From NCBI GenBank assembly GCA_947599995.1, contig CANQFW010000036.1, forward strand, positions 1 through 13,269: a stretch of 13,269 nt of DNA, written 5' to 3'. How positions within the stretch are numbered: the first letter of the stretch is position 1; every line of letters starts with the position of its first letter. The notes beneath the pieces were generated by a model. It searched no databases. It was not told the origin of the DNA and saw nothing but the letters and a program-made list of their open reading frames with translations. Shown piece after piece: positions 1-6,552 of the stretch. The stretch is from an uncultured Clostridia bacterium. GTDB taxonomy: Bacteria > Bacillota > Clostridia > TANB77 > CAG-508. Both the position numbers and the translations under genes were made by a program.

Positions 1-32
1 AAATTGTATAACAATTTTTCTGTGGAATGCTT

Positions 33-70
33 TATATTATAGGAAGTTCAGAGAACTTTCCTATAATATA
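33..70. repeat. AT-rich inverted repeat downstream of spo0A
   Basis: The arms TATATTATAGGAA-GTTC (33-49) and GAAC-TTTCCTATAATATA (53-70) pair almost completely around a 3-base loop, with one bulged base. Neither strand has a T-run after the 3' arm, so it does not look like a stand-alone terminator. It lies directly beyond the spo0A terminator, whose T-run abuts it. Its role is unknown. Confidence 0.5.
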
Positions 71-104
71 AAAAAGTAGAAGTAAACTTACAATTCACTT
101 CTAC
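71..104 (-). terminator. Intrinsic terminator of spo0A
   Basis: On the minus strand a hairpin with arms GTAGAAGTGAA and TTTACTTCTAC (one mismatched pair, 76-104) is followed at once by TTTTT (75-71). It lies 40 bases past the restored spo0A stop codon, which fits termination of the spo0A transcript. Confidence 0.75.
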
Positions 105-144
105 CTTTCTTATTCTTCATTATAAAATAATTTTATTACCTTTT

Positions 145-958
145 TTATGCTGACTTAAGTTCAAGTCTTAATTTATCTGCAATCATTGCAATAAATTCTG
201 AATTCGTCGGTTTCCCTTTTGAAGCAGATACCGTATACCCAAAAATATTTTCCATTACTGCAGGCTCACCTCTTCCGCCATGCAACTTCTATTGCATGAC
301 GAATTGCACGTTCAACTCTCGAAGGTGTTGTTGAAAAAGTTTGCGCTATTTGTGGATATAAACTTTTAGTAATTTGATTTATAACATCTATATCATTAAC
401 AACCATCATTATTGCTTCTCTTAAATATTGATACCCTTTAATATGTGCTGGAACTCCAACTTCATGAATTATGTTTGTTACGAGCACCTCTAAATTATCG
501 CTTCCTTCTTTTTCAGGAACTCTTATGTATGGTTTTGGTTGTTCCCTATATGCAAAGCTTCGATTTACATTTGGTCTAAAATTCTTAATTTCCCTAATCC
601 TCTTAATTAATAGTTCAATGTCAAATGGCTTAACTACATAATACTCTGCTCCTAGAGTAATTGCTTTTTGTGTTATTTTGTCCTGTCCTACTGCTGACAA
701 CATTATGCATATTGGTTTTTTACTTATTTTACTACTATTATTTACTCTTTCTAATACTCCGATTCCATCTAAGTGAGGCATTATTACATCTAAAATTGCT
801 ACGTCTGGTTCTAATTCGTTTATTCTTTCTACGGCTTCTAAGCCATCTTTTGCCATTCCTATAATCTCCATATCTTCTTGATTTCCTAAGTATGTGGCAA
901 GTGTTCTGCAGAACTCTTGATTATCATCTGCAATTAATACTGTAATCTTTTCTTTCAC
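145..958 (-). CDS. spo0A: Stage 0 sporulation response regulator Spo0A, interrupted by an apparent one-base insertion
   Basis: Spo0A is the master regulator of entry into sporulation, activated by the phosphorelay or by orphan kinases. The receiver domain (about 1-125) has the acidic pocket D11-D12, phospho-acceptor D57, S89 and K110. The DNA-binding domain includes HEVGVPAHIKGYQYLR (about 165-180) and the recognition helix SRVERAIRHAIEVAW (213-227). The uninterrupted frame ends at a TGA (266-268) after 230 residues. The missing 40 residues, including FGYTV, KPTNSEFIA and ADKLRLE, continue one frame over to a TAA at 145-147. Deleting one A in CGGAAGAGG (about 270-276) gives AWRRGEPAV and a 270-residue protein, close to B. 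subtilis Spo0A (267). The lost part carries the helices for dimer contact and activation. The start is GTG (956-958), 8 bases after AGGAGG. Identity is certain; whether the break is real is not. Confidence 0.93.
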
Positions 959-1007
959 AGTTTTATCCTCCTAAATAATAATTTATTGTAAAATATTTAC
1001 ATTTTGT

Positions 1008-1036
1008 ATTATATTACAGAGAATATAAAATTGCAA
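1008..1036 (-). promoter_or_regulatory. Sigma-A type promoter of spo0A
   Basis: On the minus strand, TTGCAA (1031-1036), a 17-base spacer and TATAAT (1008-1013) precede the spo0A ribosome binding site by about 35 bases. I see no 0A box (TGTCGAA-like) in 959-1139. Confidence 0.7.
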
Positions 1037-1044
1037 TAGAAAAT

Positions 1045-1059
1045 TGGAAAATTTTTCCA
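1045..1059. promoter_or_regulatory. Dyad upstream of the spo0A -35 element
   Basis: TGGAAAATTTTTCCA is a 15-base perfect dyad about 9 bases upstream of the spo0A -35 element, a usual position for an activator or repressor site. It could also be a weak hairpin. On the plus strand it is followed by TTTTTTT, but no plus-strand gene reads into it. Confidence 0.3.
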
Positions 1060-1139
1060 TTTTTTTGTATTTATGATTTTTTGTAACATTTTTCCTTGCA
1101 TATCTTTAAGTCTCACATTTTATAAAATTAATATATAAT

Positions 1140-1763
1140 TCAATCAACTATTACAAATTTCTTTTCTAACTCCTTTATTCTATAAACATTCACTTTTTGG
1201 CTTTTAATATCTTCTAAAAATGATGCAATAAATTGTTTTTCAATTTGTACTCTAGAAATAATTCTCTCATAATAATTGATACTTACTATATGTATACAAT
1301 TTTTTTTACAATAATACTTAAATGGATCCAAATAATTATAATCTATTTCTACCTCGAACTCAGTTCCTTCTTTAATTTTAACCTTATCAGCTAACTTTAT
1401 TGCTCCAAATGCCGAATTTGAATAACATCTAACCAATCCACCTGTTCCCAAAAGTATTCCTCCGAAATACCTAGTAACCACAATCAATACATTGCACAAA
1501 TTATTTTTTTGCAAAACATTTAACATTGGTGCGCCTGCTGTTCCAGAAGGTTCTCCATCATCACTGGACTTTTCATATATTACTTCATTATCTATTACTC
1601 TATAGGCACTACAATTGTGCCTAGCATCATGAAATTTCTTCTTAAATTCCTTTATCTTATTTTCTGCTTCTTCTTTACTTTCAACATGCATTAGACATGC
1701 AATAAATTTTGATTTTTTTTCTGTAAGTTCAAAACAAGAATCTTTTGATACTGTCTGAAACAT
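1140..1763 (-). CDS. yigZ: YigZ/IMPACT family protein
   Basis: This is a member of the YigZ/YvyE/IMPACT (UPF0029) family, soluble proteins of poorly defined biochemical role, sometimes linked to translation. The N-terminal domain shows KSKFIA, the H-N-C-S-A-Y-R segment, the signature DDGEPSGTAGAPML and VVTRYFGGILLGTGGLVR. The last 65 or so residues fit the DUF1949 ferredoxin-like domain. I chose the ATG at 1761-1763 (207 residues). A GTG three codons upstream (1770-1772) lies inside the AGAGGTGA Shine-Dalgarno sequence, which sits about 7 bases before the ATG. The gene follows hlyIII by about 35 bases and appears to end the operon. I see no convincing terminator before the spo0A promoter. Confidence 0.92.
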   Translation of the reverse strand: MFQTVSKDSCFELTEKKSKFIACLMHVESKEEAENKIKEFKKKFHDARHNCSAYRVIDNEVIYEKSSDDGEPSGTAGAPMLNVLQKNNLCNVLIVVTRYFGGILLGTGGLVRCYSNSAFGAIKLADKVKIKEGTEFEVEIDYNYLDPFKYYCKKNCIHIVSINYYERIISRVQIEKQFIASFLEDIKSQKVNVYRIKELEKKFVIVD

Positions 1764-1797
1764 TTTTTTCACCTCTTAAGTTTTATATCTATTAATT

Positions 1798-2472
1798 TTA
1801 TAAAACATATAATAATATGCATAGAAAGTGTAAAAGACTCGCAAAGAATATACACAAATGAAAAATAGAGTGCATATATTTATGCTTTTTGCCTAATCCG
1901 TAAAGGACAGCACCAATAGTGTATATCACTCCTCCTAACACAAGAAGAATAAATCCTTTGTTTCCAAGAAGCTCAGGTAGTACTTTTATTTTTACAACTA
2001 TACACCATCCCATAACTAAATAACATATCATTGAAAAAACTTTATATTTCTTTAAATCTATCGCATTAAAAATTATTCCTATGACTGCAAAAGTCCATAT
2101 TATTCCAAATATTGACCATCCTAAAACAGGATTATATTCTCTTAGGGTACAAAGTGCAAACGGTGTATAGCATCCTGCTATTAATAAAAAAATTGAGCAA
2201 TGATCCAATACTTGAAATACTTTTTTTGCTTTTCTAGTAGGTCTTAATCCATGATATATACTAGACATTGTATAAAGTAATATCATCGTTGTTCCATAAA
2301 TACTACTACTTACAACCCCATATGCATCACCTTGTATCGCTGCAAAAACAACACATAAAATGGTTGCTACTATTCCTAAAACACCCCCTATTATGTGGGA
2401 TGTCATATTAAAAATTTCTTCTCCTTTTGTATATGTTGGAAGAATTCTATCATCAAGTTTTGTTCTTTTCAT
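1798..2472 (-). CDS. Hemolysin III family membrane protein (PAQR superfamily)
   Basis: A seven-helix membrane protein of the HlyIII/YqfA branch of the PAQR superfamily. The hemolysin name is historical; most bacterial members have no proven toxic activity, and the family's putative metal site suggests a hydrolase-like or membrane-homeostasis role. The 224 residues are almost entirely hydrophobic segments with short loops. Conserved features are H26 in helix 1, S70 and H74 in SSIYH, D91 in LDHCSIF, and H201, H205 and H215 in HSIFHLCIFFASLLH. The ATG at 2470-2472 has only a weak ribosome binding site. The strong GGGAGG upstream serves an out-of-frame 8-codon reading frame, so translation may be coupled, or the N-terminus may be altered by a sequence error. 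Confidence 0.9.
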   Translation of the reverse strand: MKRTKLDDRILPTYTKGEEIFNMTSHIIGGVLGIVATILCVVFAAIQGDAYGVVSSSIYGTTMILLYTMSSIYHGLRPTRKAKKVFQVLDHCSIFLLIAGCYTPFALCTLREYNPVLGWSIFGIIWTFAVIGIIFNAIDLKKYKVFSMICYLVMGWCIVVKIKVLPELLGNKGFILLVLGGVIYTIGAVLYGLGKKHKYMHSIFHLCIFFASLLHFLCILLYVL

Positions 2473-2482
2473 AAAATTTTCT

Positions 2483-2509
2483 TCATATGATAGCTTTATA
2501 AACTAGCAT
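2483..2509 (-). other. Possible leader mini-ORF before hlyIII
   Basis: GGGAGG (2513-2518) lies 3 bases before an ATG opening the frame MLVYKAII, which stops with TGA 10 bases before the hlyIII start. This is the only good ribosome binding site near hlyIII. The frame is offset by one base: dropping the T of the TGA gives MLVYKAIIEENF joined in frame to MKRTKL of HlyIII. It may be a coupled leader peptide or a sequence error. Confidence 0.3.
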
Positions 2510-2532
2510 ATTCCTCCCTTCTTTATTTGTTT

Positions 2533-3790
2533 TTACGCTCTTCCAGCTGTAAAACCTGTAGAATAAGCTATTTGTAAATTAAATCCCCCTGTATAGCTAT
2601 CTACATCTAAAACTTCACCCGCAAAATATAGTCCATTAACAATTTTAGATTCCATAGTCTTTGGATTTACCTCTTTTATGTTTATTCCTCCACTGGTAAT
2701 AATAGCATCTTTAATATCTCTAAAGCATTTAATCGTTATTTTAAATGCTTTTAAAATTTCAATAAGTTTTTCTCTTTCTTTCTTAGTTATTATATTAACC
2801 TTTTTCGTCTCATCTATATTGCTTAAATTAACAACTGGCATAATTAATTTTTGTGGTAATAGCCTGTCTAAACTATTTTTAAATTCCTTATTTTTACATT
2901 CTTCAAAGTCTCTTAAAAGTCTATCATCCAATTTTTCTTTAGATAGTGCCGGTTTTAAATCTATTATAAATTTTATTTTTTTATCTTTTAACAAATTTTC
3001 TATATTTTTATATCTGACCAAATGAGATGACGCACTTAAAACAATCGGTCCTGATATACCAAAATGAGTAAATAACATTTCTCCAAAATCTGTATATATT
3101 ATTTTGTTTTTGTCAATGTCAATCACTTTTATCTCAACATTTTTAAGGCTTAATCCCTGAAGATTTCTACAAAGTTCATTTTCGTATACTTCAAGCGGTA
3201 CAAGAGAAGGTTTTATTTTTTCTATAGTATGCCCTTGTTTTCTTGCTAAACTATATCCATCTCCTGTAGAACCGGTCAAAGGATAGCTTTTACCTCCTGT
3301 TGCTAAAATTACCTTGTCTGCTCTAAAAATTTCTTTTTCCGTTTTTACTCCAATTATTCTCTTTTTCACACCTTCACTTATCGTTTCTAAATCTATTGCT
3401 CTTTGTTCAAACAATATTTTAACATTTAGTTTTTTTAATTTTCTTTCAAAACAATTCAAAACATCTTTTGAAGAATCTGTTATAGGAAAAATTCTATTTC
3501 CCCTTTCTTCTTTAACCTCAAGCCCCTCACTTTTTAAGAAATTAATTATATCTTTATTAGTATAATTTTTAAAAGAACTATATAAAAATTTTCCATTTCC
3601 TGGTGTATTTTTAACAAATTCTTCCATTTCCAAAGAAGAAGTTATGTTGCATCTTCCTTTTCCAGTAATCAATAATTTTTTTCCAAGCACTTTATTTTTC
3701 TCTAGTAATATTACATCATTCCCGTAGTTCTGCTGCAGAAATTGCTGCCATCATACCTGCGGGACCTCCTCCAATTATTACTACCCTCAT
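2533..3790 (-). CDS. HI0933/YhiN-family FAD-dependent oxidoreductase, frameshifted near the N-terminus
   Basis: A flavoprotein of the HI0933/YhiN/BaiN family with a Rossmann FAD-binding fold; the cellular substrate is not established. The C-terminal 385 residues are open and contain GKKLLITGKGRCNIT, VILATGGKSYPLTGSTGDGY, HFGISGPIVL, and the C-terminal TSGGI and GLYFAGEVLDVDSYTGGFN flavin motifs. The first residues MRVVIIGGGPAGMMAAISAAE, with the dinucleotide-binding GGGPAG, are in another frame starting at ATG 3790 and stopping at TGA 3716-3718. Removing one C from GAACTACGGG (base 3727) gives AAEYGNDVILLEKNKV in frame and a 418-residue protein, the usual family length. If the break were real, translation from the GTG at 3690 would lack the FAD-binding turn. 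The ribosome binding site GGAAAGGA is 11 bases before ATG 3790. It lies between yuiD and hlyIII in one apparent operon. Confidence 0.92.
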
Positions 3791-3859
3791 CAACTAAAAA
3801 TTCCTTTCCAATAATTACAAAATTACTATTTATTAAATAAAGTCAAATAATTCTATAAA

Positions 3860-4300
3860 TTAAAAGATAGCTCCGACTGTTATTCCAATTATGGCTCCAA
3901 CGAATACTTGGATAGGTGAATGTCCTAAAACTTCCACTAATTTTTCTTGTACTTGAATTCCCGTAAGGCCAGGCGTTTCAACTAATTTATTTAAAAGCTG
4001 TGCCTGTTTACCTGCCGCTCTTCTAACACCCGCTGCATCATACATTACAATAAATGAAAATATAAAACATACAGCAAAAATCGGACTAGTAAAACCTTCG
4101 TCTTTTCCTACTAAAGTAGTAAGTGCCATAACAACGCCTGTATGTGAACTTGGCATTCCACCAGCTCCCATTATTCTTTTAAAATTAAACTTTTTTGTAA
4201 CTACTAAATCATACACTACCTTAAATAATTGTATTCCAAACCACGTAAAAAATGGTACATATATGTATTTATTATGAAAAAAATCTAGAAAGTTACTCAT
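3860..4300 (-). CDS. YuiD-like divergent PAP2 family membrane protein
   Basis: A small membrane protein of the divergent PAP2/YuiD (DUF212) family, related to type 2 phosphatidic acid phosphatases and vanadium haloperoxidases; the substrate is unproven. It has the phosphatase-like GGMPSSH (47-53) and YDAAGVRRAAGKQA (87-100), together with hydrophobic segments near residues 15-33, 53-64, 72-87 and 132-146. At 146 residues it is normal for the family. The start at 4298-4300 has GAGGGG 13 bases upstream, longer than ideal, and I see no better start. It sits 41 bases after xseB and 69 bases before the flavoprotein gene. A role in lipid or isoprenoid phosphate turnover is inference from the family. 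Confidence 0.88.
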   Translation of the reverse strand: MSNFLDFFHNKYIYVPFFTWFGIQLFKVVYDLVVTKKFNFKRIMGAGGMPSSHTGVVMALTTLVGKDEGFTSPIFAVCFIFSFIVMYDAAGVRRAAGKQAQLLNKLVETPGLTGIQVQEKLVEVLGHSPIQVFVGAIIGITVGAIF

Positions 4301-4341
4301 CTCTTCGTTATTTCCCCTCTCTTCTTAACTTTTTTAATAAT

Positions 4342-4572
4342 TTAATCTTGTAAATTATCACCAAAATTTTCTTCATTAAGATTTCCATCTTCTTCTAATA
4401 AAATCGTTATTTTCTTTTGTGCTTCATTTAACATTTTACTACACTCTTTTGATAACTTCATTCCTTCTTCAAATTTACTTACAGATTCGTCCAAACTTAA
4501 ATCTCCCTTTTCAAGTTCCGAAACTATTTTTTCTAAATTTTCTATTTTATCTTCGAAATTATTTTTTTTCAT
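4342..4572 (-). CDS. xseB: Exodeoxyribonuclease VII small subunit
   Basis: This is the small subunit of exonuclease VII, which with several copies per XseA degrades single-stranded DNA to oligonucleotides in both directions. The 76 residues match the family length, and the core FEDKIENLEKIVSELEKG followed by LSLDESVSKFEEGMKL is the typical two-helix hairpin. The C-terminus is acidic. The ATG is preceded by AAAGGA about 11 bases upstream. In this window it is separated from xseA by the unrecognised membrane-anchored gene, whereas the two are often adjacent. Confidence 0.95.
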   Translation of the reverse strand: MKKNNFEDKIENLEKIVSELEKGDLSLDESVSKFEEGMKLSKECSKMLNEAQKKITILLEEDGNLNEENFGDNLQD

Positions 4573-4628
4573 TTTTATCTTATTCCTTTCTGGGTACAGA
4601 TGGTTAAAAATAATTATACTTCTTGTAA

Positions 4629-5156
4629 TTATTTAATCTCTACAGTTTTCTTCCCAATATCTACCTCGTATTCAGCTAAGGTCTCTGTAGTTGCTTTACT
4701 TCTTACGCAAATATAATATTTGTCGCCAGAGCTCTTATCAATTGTATAATAAACGCTTTCATCATCTCCCCATTCATTTTTTGCTAAATCAGTTGCAATC
4801 TGGTCTTTATTCTTTTTACTTTCTTCATTTACCTCTGTATCTTCCTCACTTCTTATTTCTTCATTGTTTGCTATATTATTTACTGTATCTGAACTGTCAG
4901 TTGCATCATTTTGCTTTGTTTCATTGATTTGTATGTTTTCTTCTTGTGATGTATTACTATCTTCTATAGTATTTTCTTGATTCACATCTTCTTGAATTAT
5001 ATTCTGATAAATATTTTCTGTATCTGACATGTTTTCTTCTACGGTATCATTTGATACATTTTGAGTATTATTACTTAATATTATAAAAGTAATAAGAGCA
5101 CAACTTAAAATAATTATAAATGTTATCAAAAATATAAGAATTTTTTTATATTTCAC
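4629..5156 (-). CDS. Unrecognised membrane-anchored protein with an acidic linker, between xseA and xseB
   Basis: I do not recognise this 175-residue protein. It begins with two or three lysines and one strongly hydrophobic segment (about residues 6-28), a signal anchor. The L-S-C-A at about 17-20 resembles a lipobox, but the hydrophobic stretch continues past the cysteine, so an anchor is more likely. Residues 30-120 are low-complexity, rich in E, D, N, S, T and Q, like an extracellular spacer. The last 60 residues look folded (IATDLAKNEWGDDESVYY, DKYYICVRS, AEYEVDIGKKTVEIK), with a pattern reminiscent of small alpha/beta extracytoplasmic domains. The start is GTG (5154-5156), 6 bases after AAAGGTGGG. 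A -10-like TATAAT occurs upstream without a good -35. It sits in the xse operon; any link to exonuclease VII is unproven. Confidence 0.8.
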   Translation of the reverse strand: MKYKKILIFLITFIIILSCALITFIILSNNTQNVSNDTVEENMSDTENIYQNIIQEDVNQENTIEDSNTSQEENIQINETKQNDATDSSDTVNNIANNEEIRSEEDTEVNEESKKNKDQIATDLAKNEWGDDESVYYTIDKSSGDKYYICVRSKATTETLAEYEVDIGKKTVEIK

Positions 5157-5217
5157 TAAAATCCCACCTTTTTTATTAAAATATTATTATAGAATTACTT
5201 ATTTACATTTTCTAATG

Positions 5218-5237
5218 AAAAACAAGCAATTGTTTTT
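5218..5237 (-). terminator. Weak AT-rich hairpin after xseA
   Basis: On the minus strand AAAAACAA-TTGC-TTGTTTTT forms a perfect 8-bp stem whose 3' arm is itself T-rich. It lies 26 bases past the xseA stop and could partly end transcription before the membrane-anchored gene. The low GC content makes it a weak candidate. Confidence 0.25.
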
Positions 5238-5262
5238 TTCACAATTCACTATGAATTTATAA

Positions 5263-6462
5263 TTATATTATCTTTGCTACCCTTTTTCCGTCCATAAGTC
5301 TCAAAGAAATTATATCATCTTTTTCTAACATATTTATACTGTTTACTATATTCCCATCTTTTTCTACAATAGAATATCCTCTGGAAAGTGTCTTTAACGG
5401 ACTTAGCGCATCCAAACTAGATACAACTTTAGAAAACTGCATTTGAGCTTCCTTATATTTCAAATTTACTGAATTTTGCATAGACCTTATACCGTTATCC
5501 AGTCTTACATAATTATCATTTACACTTCTTAATGGATCAGAAAAAGACTTTGATGATATTATTTTCTCATATTTTAAATTCATTAAATCTAATTTTTTCT
5601 TTAAAGATAATCTTGCTCTTGACTTATATGAATTTATTTTCTCTTTAAGTTCAAACACATCTGGATTTGCCAGTTCTGCTGCAGCAGATGGCGTAGGTGC
5701 TCTTAAATCTGCTACAAAATCTGCAATTGTAAAATCTGTCTCATGGCCAACAGCTGAAATAATAGGAATTTCAGATTCAAAAATTGCACGGGCAACAACT
5801 TCTTCATTGAATGGCCATAAATCCTCAAGTGAACCGCCACCTCTTGCTAATATAATTACATCTGCTAGTTTATTTTCATTCATTAGTTTTATTCCTCTTG
5901 CAATCTGCAGACAAGCTGTCTTTCCTTGTACAGGCACAGGAAATAATCTTATATATGTATTTGGGTTTCTTCTTGTTGAAACATTTATTATATCTCTTAT
6001 TACAGCACCTGTCTGAGATGTTAATACTCCAATAACTTTAGGCATTAAAGGTATTGGCTTTTTATATTTTTGGTCAAACAACCCTTGCTTTTCTAAGTCA
6101 TTTTTTAATTTTTCATATGCAGCATATAAATCTCCCTTTCCATCTTGATTCATAGCCTTAACATATATTTGATATATTCCATCTCTTTCAAATACAGCAA
6201 CTTGACCGAAAACAATTACCTTCGCACCATCTTTCGGAATGAATCCTACTCTTTCTGCATAACTTCTAAACATAACACATTTTATTAAGGATTTCTCGTC
6301 TTTTAATGTAAAATACCAATGTCCGGTATAATGATTTTTAAAATTAGATATTTCTCCTTTTACAATTACAGTATTTAATGCTTCATCATCATCTATCCTT
6401 TTTTTTATATAAGAATTTAAGTCACTTACTGTAACTGCCATTTCTTCATAATTCATTCTCAT
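5263..6462 (-). CDS. xseA: Exodeoxyribonuclease VII large subunit
   Basis: This is the catalytic large subunit of exonuclease VII. The N-terminal OB-fold (about 10-105) begins with the family signature TVSDLNSYIK and includes EISNFKNHYTGHWYF. The catalytic domain shows GVLTSQTGAVIRDI (145-158), ARGGGSLEDLWPFN (206-219) and VGHETDFTIADFVADLRAPT continuing PSAAAE (238-263). A helical region and the C-terminal LSRGYSIV (about 359-366) complete a protein of normal length (399). The ATG at 6462 has no good ribosome binding site of its own. The strong AAGGAGG upstream precedes an overlapping 13-codon frame, so coupling or a nearby indel is possible. A later ATG at 6456, two codons in, is also possible. 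A terminator-like hairpin separates it from nusB. Confidence 0.96.
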   Translation of the reverse strand: MRMNYEEMAVTVSDLNSYIKKRIDDDEALNTVIVKGEISNFKNHYTGHWYFTLKDEKSLIKCVMFRSYAERVGFIPKDGAKVIVFGQVAVFERDGIYQIYVKAMNQDGKGDLYAAYEKLKNDLEKQGLFDQKYKKPIPLMPKVIGVLTSQTGAVIRDIINVSTRRNPNTYIRLFPVPVQGKTACLQIARGIKLMNENKLADVIILARGGGSLEDLWPFNEEVVARAIFESEIPIISAVGHETDFTIADFVADLRAPTPSAAAELANPDVFELKEKINSYKSRARLSLKKKLDLMNLKYEKIISSKSFSDPLRSVNDNYVRLDNGIRSMQNSVNLKYKEAQMQFSKVVSSLDALSPLKTLSRGYSIVEKDGNIVNSINMLEKDDIISLRLMDGKRVAKII

Positions 6463-6487
6463 ATTTATATGCTATTTTCTCTAACAT
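6446..6487 (-). other. Possible leader mini-ORF overlapping the xseA start
   Basis: AAGGAGG (6492-6498) lies 4 bases before an ATG opening a 13-codon frame, MLEKIAYKYENEL, that stops 15-17 bases inside xseA in a different frame. The strong signal belongs to this frame rather than to xseA. Either it couples translation of xseA by restart, or a one-base insertion separates it from the main frame. The offset has the same sign as the two clear frameshifts in this window. Confidence 0.3.
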
Positions 6488-6513
6488 ATTTCCTCCTTCT
6501 TGTTTATTTGTAG

Positions 6514-6549
6514 AAAATGGAAAAGGGGTAGATTCCTCTTTTCCATTTT
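6514..6549 (-). terminator. Terminator-like hairpin between nusB and xseA
   Basis: The arms AAAATGGAAAAG and CTTTTCCATTTT (12 bp, extended by GG/CC with a bulge) begin 4 bases after the nusB stop. On the minus strand the GC-containing core is followed by ATTTTCT, on the plus strand by ATTTTTAAT, so it could act in either direction. With only about 30 bases between it and the xseA ribosome binding site, there is little room for a separate xseA promoter. It may therefore attenuate rather than end transcription, or protect the nusB mRNA end. Confidence 0.5.
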
Positions 6550-6552
6550 TAA

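Noticed and set aside
1..17. Inverted repeat AAATTGT-ATA-ACAATTT at the left edge
   Set aside because: It is short, almost all A/T and cut by the window boundary; it cannot be assigned as a terminator or operator.
262..280. Programmed +1 frameshift in spo0A (AGG-TGA with an SD-like GGAAGAGGTGA)
   Set aside because: The SD-like bases overlap the slip codon instead of lying a few bases upstream as in prfB, and I know of no family precedent for recoding in Spo0A. A simple one-base insertion is more likely.
661..864. Open frames on the plus strand opposite spo0A and many other minus-strand genes
   Set aside because: They are leucine-, serine- and phenylalanine-rich antisense shadows of AT-rich coding sequence, without ribosome binding sites or family features.
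255..3740. Both clear frameshifts lie within about 15 bases of CTGCAG
   Set aside because: At least three other CTGCAG sites in the window (near 906, 5688 and 5885) lie in intact genes, so the association is weak.
3791..3859. TTGACT upstream of the flavoprotein gene as a promoter
   Set aside because: No acceptable -10 element lies 16-18 bases downstream; the gene is more likely read from the upstream operon.
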